DNA of 64,000 bases. It comes from JAIQFF01 sp963788505. GTDB lineage: Bacteria > Acidobacteriota > Terriglobia > Terriglobales > Acidobacteriaceae. The position numbers and the translations under genes were made by a program. The notes below the pieces were generated by a model, which was not told the DNA's origin, made no database searches, and saw only the letters and a program-made list of their open reading frames with translations. This document shows positions 7,275-14,544 of the stretch, in pieces; position 1 is the first letter of the stretch; each line of letters starts with the position of its first letter. The DNA lies in NCBI GenBank assembly GCA_963788505.1, contig CAWBGY010000009.1:868001-932000 (forward strand), written 5' to 3'.

Positions 7275-8390
7275 CTGACCAGCAACGGAAAACGCGATTA
7301 CTATGAGGTGCTGGGCATCGCCCGAGCCGCCACCGAGCAGGAGATCAAGAGCGCCTATCGCAAGCTGGCGCTGCAGTTCCATCCCGACCGCAATCCCAAC
7401 AACCCCGACGCGGAAGAAAAATTCAAAGAGTGCAGCGAGGCTTACGCGGTGCTGGCGGACGTCGAAAAGCGCAGCGTCTATGACCGCTTTGGTCACGCCG
7501 GGCTGGGTGGAGCCGGCGGAGCAGGCTTCGACGCCACCGACCTGGGCGATATTTTCGGCGACTTCTTCGGTTTGGGAGAGATTTTTGGCGGGGGCACACG
7601 GCGGCGCAGCCGCACCCAGCGCGGCGCCGACCTGCGCGAAGACATCACCATGGAATTCGAGGACGCCGTCTTCGGCACCGAAGCCAAAGTCACGGTGCGG
7701 CGCCACGAGACTTGCGAGGAGTGCAGAGGTTCAGGCGCCGCTCCGGGCAAAGCGCCCATTACCTGCCGTTCCTGCAATGGCCGCGGCCAGGTCCGCTACC
7801 AGCAGGGTTTTTTCAGCATCGCGCGTACCTGCCCTACCTGCCAGGGCACCGGCAGTGTGGTCACGGACCCGTGTGCCAAATGCAAAGGCGAAGGCCGGGT
7901 GCTGCACCAGAGGACGGTGGACGCAAAGGTCCCCGCCGGCGTGGAAGATGGGACCCGCATTCGCTTCACGGGATACGGAGAAGGAGGTCTCCACGGCGGC
8001 CCGCCGGGCGACCTCTACGTGGTCCTGCATGTAAAGGAGCATCCCTTCTTCGAGCGGGAGGGAAACGACCTGCACTGTGTGATCCCGGTTTCGTATGCGC
8101 AGGCCGCTCTGGGCGCAGAGATCAGAGTTCCTACCCTGGAAGGCGAACAGGTCCTGAAGGTTCCGGAAGGGATCCAGTCAGGCACGACTTTGCGCATCAA
8201 GGGCAAAGGCGTGCCCGTGCTCAACGGGCACGGCAAAGGTGATTTGTTCGTCGAAGTGCGGGTGCAGACCCCGGGCAAGCTGAACAAGCGCCAGCGCGAG
8301 TTGCTGCTGGAACTCGAGGGCATGACCCGGATCGAGAACCGGCCCCAACGCCGCACCCTGCTGGGCAAAGTCAAAGACATCTTCGGATAG
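7275..8390 (+). CDS. dnaJ: Molecular chaperone DnaJ, non-canonical start
   Basis: Full type I DnaJ: J domain (KRDYYEVLGI ... HPD), G/F-rich linker (GLGGAGGAGFDATDLGD), four zinc-finger repeats (CEECRGSG, CRSCNGRG, CPTCQGTG, CAKCKGEG) and C-terminal substrate domains. The co-chaperone stimulates DnaK. The first ATG/GTG in frame, GTG 7308, would delete the invariant DYYE that opens the J domain, so the real start must be upstream. No ATG, GTG or TTG is available between 7239 and 7308; CTG 7275 or ATT 7272, behind the purine run GGGAAAGG at 7262-7269, are the likely choices. I place it at CTG 7275. Identity is certain, the start is not. Confidence 0.93.
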   Translation: MTSNGKRDYYEVLGIARAATEQEIKSAYRKLALQFHPDRNPNNPDAEEKFKECSEAYAVLADVEKRSVYDRFGHAGLGGAGGAGFDATDLGDIFGDFFGLGEIFGGGTRRRSRTQRGADLREDITMEFEDAVFGTEAKVTVRRHETCEECRGSGAAPGKAPITCRSCNGRGQVRYQQGFFSIARTCPTCQGTGSVVTDPCAKCKGEGRVLHQRTVDAKVPAGVEDGTRIRFTGYGEGGLHGGPPGDLYVVLHVKEHPFFEREGNDLHCVIPVSYAQAALGAEIRVPTLEGEQVLKVPEGIQSGTTLRIKGKGVPVLNGHGKGDLFVEVRVQTPGKLNKRQRELLLELEGMTRIENRPQRRTLLGKVKDIFG

Positions 8391-8408
8391 GCTGTCATCG
8401 GATAAGGC

Positions 8409-8613
8409 TGTCATCCTGAGCGGAGTGGCTGCTTCGCTTCGCGAAGCAGCCGCGCAGTCGAAGGACCCCTATAGCGAGTCCGAGGCGGACGGGCGGGGGC
8501 CGTTCTGGACGTAAAAGCAAGCTTGGAGGAATGAGTGTTGTGTAGCGAGTAGGGGTCCTTCGACTCCGCACGTCCGCTCGCAAGCGAGCGGACTTGCTCC
8601 GCTCAGGATGACA
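8409..8613. repeat. TGTCATCC-bounded inverted-repeat element, copy 1
   Basis: A 205-bp intergenic element. It begins TGTCATCCTGAGCGG and ends with the exact complement CCGCTCAGGATGACA. Inside, a second inverted pair, CGAAGGACCCCTA near 8459 and TAGGGGTCCTTCG at 8550-8562, and a local hairpin (GCTGCTTCGC/GCGAAGCAGC) occur. Copies lie at 12413 and 24562. It carries no gene and looks like a small non-autonomous repeat. Confidence 0.85.
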
Positions 8614-8645
8614 GATGGAAGATTCGGAATGATGGCATTCTCCGT

Positions 8646-9359
8646 ATGACCCGCCGCCGCTGGATCGCCGACGAAGTTTCCGGCAGTCGCGCTGCCTTGG
8701 TGGGCGACCACGCCCAGCACCTGGCGCGAGTGCTTCGCGGACGGGTCGGGCAGGAGTTTGACATCGCGGCCGGGGAAAGCGTCCGCCGCGGGCGTATTGC
8801 CAGCATCGCGGACGATCGGGTCGAGTTTGAGCTGGGCGAAGTTGTTCCTGTCCCGTCGACTGTCAGCCTGGCCCTGGTTCTCTCCATCTTCAAGTTTGAT
8901 CGCATGGAGTGGGCCATTGAGAAGTGTGTGGAGCTGGGCGCCAGTAAAATCGTTCCCGTGGTGGCGCAGCGCACCGAGGCCCATCTCGCCAGGGCCGCAG
9001 GGAGGCGCCTGGAGCGGTGGCAGCGCATTGCGCGTCAGGCGGTTGAGCAGTCCCGGCGGGCCTCAGTGCCCGAAATCTTGCAACCTGTGTCCGTTCAAGA
9101 GGTCTTGACCTCGTGCGCCGGGACTCGCATCGTCCTCTCTGAATCCGAAGAACAGATGATGCTGAAAGATGTTCTGCAGACTTCCCCCGACGCGGATCAA
9201 GTAACAATGGCTTTTGGTCCCGAAGGCGGTTGGACCGAATCGGAACTGAAATTGTTCCAGAAGGCCGGCTGGATCGCGGCCTCTTTGGGAAAGACCATAC
9301 TACGGGTTGAAACCGCCGCGATCGCCGCCACCGCCGTTGCCCTCGCCGAACTGCAATGA
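8646..9359 (+). CDS. rsmE: 16S rRNA (uracil-1498-N3) methyltransferase RsmE
   Basis: A 237-residue SPOUT methyltransferase. The N-terminal PUA-like domain (HAQHLARVLRGRVGQEF) is followed by KFDRMEWAIEKCVELGA and the C-terminal trefoil-knot SAM site FGPEGGWTESEL with LGKTILRVETAAIAA. It methylates U1498 of 16S rRNA with SAM. Genes for this enzyme often follow dnaJ, as here, but repeat copy 1 separates the two. ATG 8646 lacks a strong Shine-Dalgarno sequence. Confidence 0.95.
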   Translation: MTRRRWIADEVSGSRAALVGDHAQHLARVLRGRVGQEFDIAAGESVRRGRIASIADDRVEFELGEVVPVPSTVSLALVLSIFKFDRMEWAIEKCVELGASKIVPVVAQRTEAHLARAAGRRLERWQRIARQAVEQSRRASVPEILQPVSVQEVLTSCAGTRIVLSESEEQMMLKDVLQTSPDADQVTMAFGPEGGWTESELKLFQKAGWIAASLGKTILRVETAAIAATAVALAELQ

Positions 9360-9406
9360 CATCTCTTCAGAAAAATCCTTAGTCATCTCTGGTATGCTCC
9401 TGCAAA

Positions 9407-12379
9407 GTGGTAGCCGCAAAATCCATTTCACGTCCGCGGTCATTCGAGCCTGACGAGCGCCAGCGCGAAGCTATCGAACATGTCCACGGACCGGTGCTGG
9501 TCATTGCGGGCGCGGGGACGGGCAAGACTACCGTTCTCACCAGGCGCATTGCCCACCTGGTCCGCGAAGGACATGCCCGGCCCGACGAAATCCTTGCCGT
9601 CACCTACACCAAGAACGCGGCGCAGGAAATGCGCCAGCGGGTGGAGCACGAGTTGCGTGGAACCAACTCGTCGGGCCTCCGCACCGCGACCTTTCACGAC
9701 TATTGCAACAGCCTCCTCCACCAGAGCGGCAAGCAGTTTGGCGTACTCGACGAGCAGGACCTGTGGATTTATCTGCGCCGCCGCATCCGCGAACTGAACC
9801 TGAACTACTACGTGCGCGCCGCCCGGCTCAGCAAGTTTTTCGACGACCTTCTGGCCTTCTTCCGGCACTGCCACGACGAACTGGTCAGCCCGGAACAATA
9901 TGAGGAATACGTTCAGAGGCTGGAGCGCGGCGAGCTGCCCATCCCGCGGGTGAGCAAGTCAAAAGACGCCGGCACCCTGTCGGACGAAGAAGTGGTGGGG
10001 CGGTGCCGCGAAATCGCCGGCGTATTCACCACCGTGGAGCGCATGCTGCGGGAAGACAACCTGGGCACGTTCGGCCACATGATTACCAACGCTCACCATT
10101 TGCTGCAGCAGAACAACGAACTGGCGAGCCGAGCGGGCGCCCGTTTCATCCTGGTGGACGAATTTCAGGACGTTAATTTCGCCCAGGTGAAGGTCCTGCA
10201 GAAACTTGCGGGAATGGAGAAAAACGTCTTCGCGGTTGGAGATCCCGACCAGGCGATCTATCGCTTCCGTGGGGCCTCGAGCGCTGCCTTCGTTCTGTTT
10301 CAGCGCCACTTTCCGGGCGCAAAGCTGATCAAGCTGGAAAAAAACCGGCGCTCGCTGTCACCCATTCTGCACAGCGCCTTCGCCCTCATCGCCAAAAATC
10401 CGAACGTGTTTGACGCAGGACGCGGTTCCACCGCCTACCAGCGTTCCGTCCTGGTCTCGGCCCGCGAAGAAGATGCGATGCGGGCGGGCAGCGAGTTGCA
10501 GCGAGTGCCCGTGGAAGCGGTCGTACTCGATACCAAGGACACGGAATCGGGCGAAGTAATCACAAAGCTGCGTGAATTGCGCCGCAAGTTGCGTTGCCGG
10601 TGGAGCGACTGCGCCGTCCTGTATCGCACCCACCTGAATCGCGATCAGCTGGCTGCTGAAATGGTGCGGCAGGGCATTCCGTTCACCATCGAGAACATGG
10701 ACGTCATGGATACGCCCGAGGCGCGGGACCTGCTCGCCTGCCTGGGCGCGGTGGTCTCGGACGCGGATGGCGCCAGCCTGTTTCGAATTGCAGCCCTGCC
10801 GCAGTTTGCCATCGATCCGGAAAAACTACGCTCCGGCATCAAGGGCCTTCCCCGCGACGCCGGCACGTCGGCCATCGCACTCGTGCTGTCCCGGATCGAG
10901 GGTGGCGGAGCGGTTCTTGACCGCGTGCGACAGACTCGCGCCGACATTGCCGGCGCCAACCTCAAGGGCCGTGCCGCGGTGGAAATCCTGGTCCGCAATT
11001 TTGCCTTGAAGCACAGCTCAAGAGTGCTGCAGGCAGTCCTCGAGTTCGTCAGCGAATGGCAGAAGAAGGCAATCACCAAAACCGGCGAGATTGCCGAGCT
11101 TCTCGATTACCTCGAATATTTCAGGGAAGCGCATGGGGTGATCCCTCTCTCGTCGAACGACGATGACGCGGTCCCTCTTATGACCGCGCACGCCGCAAAA
11201 GGCCTTGAGTTTCCTCACGTTTTCATTCTTCGCGCCAACTCGGGCTCCTTTCCCTTGAATTATCAGGAAGCCCTGATTGAGTTGCCCCGGGAGTTGTACG
11301 ACAAGGACTCGATTGCCCAGGGCGACGATAAGGAGTTGTGTCAACAGGAAGAGCGCCGCCTGTTTTACGTTGCTATGACCCGGGCGCGCGATTCGCTCAC
11401 CATCTACGCCAAGAAGGGGACCGGGAAAAAAGATCCCACTCCGGCCGGCTTCCTGCGTGATCTGCTGAAGGACACAAGCTTGCGCCGCTGGCTGGTGCAA
11501 GCTCCGGCCCGCGGCTTCCAGACCGACATGTTCGCCGAGGCTGCGGTCCCGGCGACCATGACCCGCACCAACCAATGGCTGGCCTTGCCACCGTCTGCCA
11601 ACTTGCACTCCCGGCTAAGCGCCAGCGCGGTGCAGACCTATGAGACCTGTCCGCTGCAGTTCAAGCTGGAGCGGGAATGGAGAATTCCCGACGAGGTCCC
11701 AGCCGCCATGCAGTATGGCGCAGTCATGCATCGCGTGTTGCGCGCTTACTACGACTCGGTACGTCTGGAACGCCCGATGGCAGACGACGACCTGATGCAG
11801 TTCTTCCACGACGATCTCGCCCGGGCCGGCATGCAGGACCGTTACCAGCACGACCTCTACGAGGCGCAAGGGGTGCAGCAGTTAAAGGATTTTCTGGCCG
11901 CATTCCGTCGCAATCCCGTACCCCAGGTGCTCCACACCGAAGAATTCTTCGATGTGAAGGTAGGCGAGGTGACCGTGGTTGGGCGCATCGACCGCATCGA
12001 CCAGGTGGCGGAGGGCCGGGTAGTCATCACCGATTACAAGACCGGCAGGGCCCAGTCGCAGGAAGATTCCGACGACAGCCTGCAGCTTTCCATCTACGCC
12101 CTGGCGGCGCGCGAGAAGTGGGGATATCATGCCGACCGCCTGGTCCTCTACAACCTGGAAGGGAACAGCGCGGTCGTGACCCGGCGCAGCGACCTGGAGT
12201 TGGAAGCGGCCAAGAGCCGGGTGCAGGAAGTATCGGACAACGTGGCGGCCGGGAAATTCCAACCCAAGCCCGGCTTCTATTGCCGATTCTGTGCCTATCG
12301 CAACCTGTGTCCCGCCACCGAAAAACAACTGCAGGAACACCCGCCGCAAAACAAAGCCGCCACCGCGCGGCAAAGATAG
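9407..12379 (+). CDS. UvrD/Rep-type helicase fused to a PD-(D/E)XK Fe-S nuclease
   Basis: A 990-residue SF1A helicase-nuclease. Walker A GAGTGKTT is at about residue 36; later motifs are VDEFQDVNFAQ (II), VGDPDQAIYRFRGA (III), MTAHAAKGLEFPHVF (V) and FYVAMTRARDSL (VI). The C-terminal 250 residues form an AddB/Cas4-like nuclease: RIDRIDQ, VITDYKTG and QLSIYAL supply the catalytic D-(D/E)XK-Q-Y set. One Cys (YETCPLQF) plus C-x2-C-x5-C (YCRFCAYRNLC) form the Fe-S staple. It probably unwinds and trims DNA ends in recombinational repair. It is a single-chain protein; no AddB partner is adjacent. Start GTG 9407. Confidence 0.92.
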   Translation: MVAAKSISRPRSFEPDERQREAIEHVHGPVLVIAGAGTGKTTVLTRRIAHLVREGHARPDEILAVTYTKNAAQEMRQRVEHELRGTNSSGLRTATFHDYCNSLLHQSGKQFGVLDEQDLWIYLRRRIRELNLNYYVRAARLSKFFDDLLAFFRHCHDELVSPEQYEEYVQRLERGELPIPRVSKSKDAGTLSDEEVVGRCREIAGVFTTVERMLREDNLGTFGHMITNAHHLLQQNNELASRAGARFILVDEFQDVNFAQVKVLQKLAGMEKNVFAVGDPDQAIYRFRGASSAAFVLFQRHFPGAKLIKLEKNRRSLSPILHSAFALIAKNPNVFDAGRGSTAYQRSVLVSAREEDAMRAGSELQRVPVEAVVLDTKDTESGEVITKLRELRRKLRCRWSDCAVLYRTHLNRDQLAAEMVRQGIPFTIENMDVMDTPEARDLLACLGAVVSDADGASLFRIAALPQFAIDPEKLRSGIKGLPRDAGTSAIALVLSRIEGGGAVLDRVRQTRADIAGANLKGRAAVEILVRNFALKHSSRVLQAVLEFVSEWQKKAITKTGEIAELLDYLEYFREAHGVIPLSSNDDDAVPLMTAHAAKGLEFPHVFILRANSGSFPLNYQEALIELPRELYDKDSIAQGDDKELCQQEERRLFYVAMTRARDSLTIYAKKGTGKKDPTPAGFLRDLLKDTSLRRWLVQAPARGFQTDMFAEAAVPATMTRTNQWLALPPSANLHSRLSASAVQTYETCPLQFKLEREWRIPDEVPAAMQYGAVMHRVLRAYYDSVRLERPMADDDLMQFFHDDLARAGMQDRYQHDLYEAQGVQQLKDFLAAFRRNPVPQVLHTEEFFDVKVGEVTVVGRIDRIDQVAEGRVVITDYKTGRAQSQEDSDDSLQLSIYALAAREKWGYHADRLVLYNLEGNSAVVTRRSDLELEAAKSRVQEVSDNVAAGKFQPKPGFYCRFCAYRNLCPATEKQLQEHPPQNKAATARQR

Positions 12380-12412
12380 CCGTCATCCTCGGTCACTGTC
12401 ATCCCCGGTACC

Positions 12413-12748
12413 TGTCATCCTGAGCGGAGTGGCTGCTTCGCGAAGCGAAGCAGCCACGGAGTCGAAGGATCCCTATGAGCTCAGCGATATTTAGGTGTAA
12501 GGGATTTTGACTTGGACAAGTGCGGCCAGTGCGCATCGCGCCCTCAAGCGCCACAGACCACGTGGGGACAGCCGCCCTCGGCTGTCCAGTCGAGCGAAGC
12601 TCGACAGTTCTTGCTGGCGCGGCAACAGCGGAGCTCCGCCGGACAGCCGAGGGCGGCTGTCCCCGCGTGGTCTGTGGCGCTGATAGGGGTCCTTCGACTG
12701 CGCCATGCGATTCGCAGAGCGAATCGCATTTCTCCGCTCAGGATGACA
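12413..12748. repeat. TGTCATCC-bounded inverted-repeat element, copy 2, with nested palindrome
   Basis: A 336-bp copy of the element at 8409, with the same termini (TGTCATCCTGAGCGG / CCGCTCAGGATGACA) and inner GAAGGATCCCTAT / ATAGGGGTCCTTC pair. Inside sits another pair of arms of more than 35 bases, about 12547-12590 and 12635-12681 (GCGCCACAGACCACG...GGGGACAGCC and complement), themselves holding smaller dyads. Extra TGTCATCC-like fragments precede it at 12381-12412. It has no coding content. Confidence 0.85.
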
Positions 12749-12780
12749 GGGGGCTTAGGTAAGAGGAATATTCAGGCCAG

Positions 12781-12809
12781 AAAAACTTAGGGGACGCTTC
12801 CGCGTCCCC
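12781..12809 (-). terminator. Rho-independent terminator of the 13-residue peptide gene
   Basis: Read on the minus strand, an 8-bp perfect stem GGGGACGC / GCGTCCCC with a GGAA loop (12790-12809) is followed by TAAGTTTTT. It lies 26 bases after the stop of the micro-gene and closes a transcript that starts near 12939. Confidence 0.85.
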
Positions 12810-12834
12810 AGTTTGCTGCTTGCTGCTACTTCTC

Positions 12835-12876
12835 TTAGTGCTTCTTTTTCTTCTTTGCCTTTTTCTTGGTTGCCAT
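12835..12876 (-). CDS. 13-residue lysine-rich micro-protein
   Basis: A minimal gene encoding MATKKKAKKKKKH: 9 of 13 residues are Lys. Coding is supported by a good Shine-Dalgarno sequence, GGGAGA, eight bases before ATG 12876, by a strong promoter 70-100 bases upstream and by an intrinsic terminator just downstream. The transcript would be about 150 nt with a 60-nt leader holding an inverted repeat GCAACG-N6-CGTTGC (12917-12934). The product could bind nucleic acid or ribosomes by charge, or translation of the Lys codons (mixed AAA/AAG) could have a regulatory role. The unit might instead work as a small RNA. Function unknown; the architecture is directly visible. Confidence 0.7.
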   Translation of the reverse strand: MATKKKAKKKKKH

Positions 12877-12945
12877 GGTTCTATTCTCCCTTTCCATTTT
12901 TCATGGACTTGCTATAGCAACGATCGTCCGTTGCAACTAATTGAA

Positions 12946-12975
12946 TGTATAGAGTCATTAAAAAGTGATGTCAAG
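12946..12975 (-). promoter_or_regulatory. Strong sigma-70 type promoter for the micro-protein gene
   Basis: On the minus strand, TTGACA (12970-12975) and TATACA (12946-12951) are separated by 18 bases. Transcription should start near 12939. An inverted repeat GCAACG-N6-CGTTGC and a TTGCAACT word lie at and just after the expected start. Confidence 0.8.
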
Positions 12976-13205
12976 AAAAAAATGATGCTCGCTCGCGCAT
13001 GCGACCGGTGAACCAAAGTCACCAGCGAGCGTCAGCGGACAAATTTCCACGAATGAAAGCGTCGCCATCAAATTTTTACGGGATGAAAGTCCTCTCGCCA
13101 CTCACCTTCCGTGTTTCGAAAACGTCGCGACCCGCGTGCTCGTCTGTTCGATGCATCACGGTTGTGGAGGCGCGAAATTTCGATCTTTATCATGCTCCGC
13201 GCATC

Positions 13206-13211
13206 TATAAT
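13206..13211 (+). promoter_or_regulatory. Probable -10 box of the thiolase gene
   Basis: A perfect TATAAT 34 bases before the thiolase ATG. No convincing -35 hexamer lies 16-18 bases upstream, so either an activator is needed or the match is chance. A GGGAG Shine-Dalgarno at 13233-13237 follows in the proposed leader. Confidence 0.5.
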
Positions 13212-13244
13212 TGAAGACGGGCAAATCATCGCGGGAGCGTATGA

Positions 13245-14438
13245 ATGGCTGCTTACGACGAGGTCGTCATCATTTCCGGCTGTCGCACGCCGGTGGGAAA
13301 ATTCCAGGGAAGCCTTTCCGATCTCAGCGCCACCCAACTGGGTGCCATCGTGGTCCGGGAAGCGGTAAAGCGTGCGAATCTCGACCCGAAGCAAGTGGAC
13401 GAATGCATCATGGGCAACGTGGTTTCTGCCGGCCTGGGACAGAATCCCGCGCGCCAGGCTGCCATCTTTGGTGGACTGCCGCCGGAAGTGGGTGCCATGA
13501 CCGTCAACAAGGTTTGTGGTTCCGGACTGAAGGCGGTTGCGCTCGCGGCGCAAGCGATCCAGACGGAAAACAGTTCGATCGTGGTCGCCGGCGGCATGGA
13601 ATCGATGACCAACGCTCCCTATCTTCTGCCGCAAGCGCGCAAGGGATATCGTTTGGGCAACGCGCAGATCGTCGATTCCATGGTGAACGACGGGCTGTGG
13701 GACATTTTCAACGACTACCACATGGGCGTCACCGGCGAGAACGTCGCGGAAAAATACGGCATCACCCGGGAGGAGCAGGACGAGTTCGCCCTCAACTCGC
13801 ATCGCAAAGCGCTGTCAGCCATCAAGGAATGCCGCTTCAAGTCGCAGATCGTCCCGGTTGAACTGCCTGCGAAGAAAAAGGGCGGGGCTCCCGTGATTTT
13901 CGACAAGGACGAGTCTCCGCGCGAGGACACCACCATCGAGGTGCTGCGCTCGCTCAAGCCCGCATTCAAGAAAGACGGCACAGTCACGGCGGGGAATGCC
14001 CCGGGCGTGAACGATGGTGCCGCCGCGTTGGTGGTAACCAGTGCCAAGCGGGCGAAGGAACTAGGCGCACAGCCTATGGTGCGGATCGTGGCCCAGGCCA
14101 CCAGCGGCATCGATCCCAAGTGGGTCATGATGGCGCCCGTGGGTGCCGTCCGAAAAATCTGGGAAAAGACCGGCTGGAAAAATGAAGATGTGGACCTCTA
14201 TGAACTCAACGAAGCTTTCTCGGTGCAGGCGCTGGGGGTGATGCGCGAGCTTGGTCTCGATCCCAACAAGGTCAACGTCAACGGGGGAGCGGTCGCCATC
14301 GGACATCCCATCGGGGCCAGCGGGGCGCGGGTGCTCGTAACCCTGATCTACGAGATGACTCGCCGCAACGTCCATCGCGGCATTGCTGCGCTGTGTCTGG
14401 GCGGCGGGAATGCGGTGGCGATGGCAGTGGAACGGTAA
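13245..14438 (+). CDS. Acetyl-CoA C-acetyltransferase (thiolase)
   Basis: A 397-residue thiolase of the biosynthetic/acetoacetyl-CoA type. The nucleophile Cys91 is in KVCGSGLKAVALA, His354 in the GHPIGASGARVL block, and the second catalytic Cys384 in LCLGGGNAVAMAVER. It condenses two acetyl-CoA to acetoacetyl-CoA or cleaves the reverse; length and motifs fit a homotetrameric AtoB/PhaA enzyme. It stands alone, without a beta-oxidation or PHB operon next to it. ATG 13245 has Shine-Dalgarno GGGAG. Confidence 0.95.
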   Translation: MAAYDEVVIISGCRTPVGKFQGSLSDLSATQLGAIVVREAVKRANLDPKQVDECIMGNVVSAGLGQNPARQAAIFGGLPPEVGAMTVNKVCGSGLKAVALAAQAIQTENSSIVVAGGMESMTNAPYLLPQARKGYRLGNAQIVDSMVNDGLWDIFNDYHMGVTGENVAEKYGITREEQDEFALNSHRKALSAIKECRFKSQIVPVELPAKKKGGAPVIFDKDESPREDTTIEVLRSLKPAFKKDGTVTAGNAPGVNDGAAALVVTSAKRAKELGAQPMVRIVAQATSGIDPKWVMMAPVGAVRKIWEKTGWKNEDVDLYELNEAFSVQALGVMRELGLDPNKVNVNGGAVAIGHPIGASGARVLVTLIYEMTRRNVHRGIAALCLGGGNAVAMAVER

Positions 14439-14454
14439 ACTCTGCGATTTACCG

Positions 14455-14525
14455 ATGGAGGACGGGCGTCCTCGCCCGTCCATTTGGGGTCTCAGCAAAG
14501 ACGGGCGAGACGCCCGTCCTCCATT
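14455..14525. repeat. GGACGGGCGTCC-family palindrome, copy 2 (paired)
   Basis: Two inverted units, GATGGAGGACGGGCGTCC (from 14455) and its complement ending at 14525, separated by about 15 bases. Each unit is itself a palindrome. It sits between the convergent thiolase and histidine kinase genes. Confidence 0.75.
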
Positions 14526-14544
14526 TTGAGTAATTGCCTTTTTA

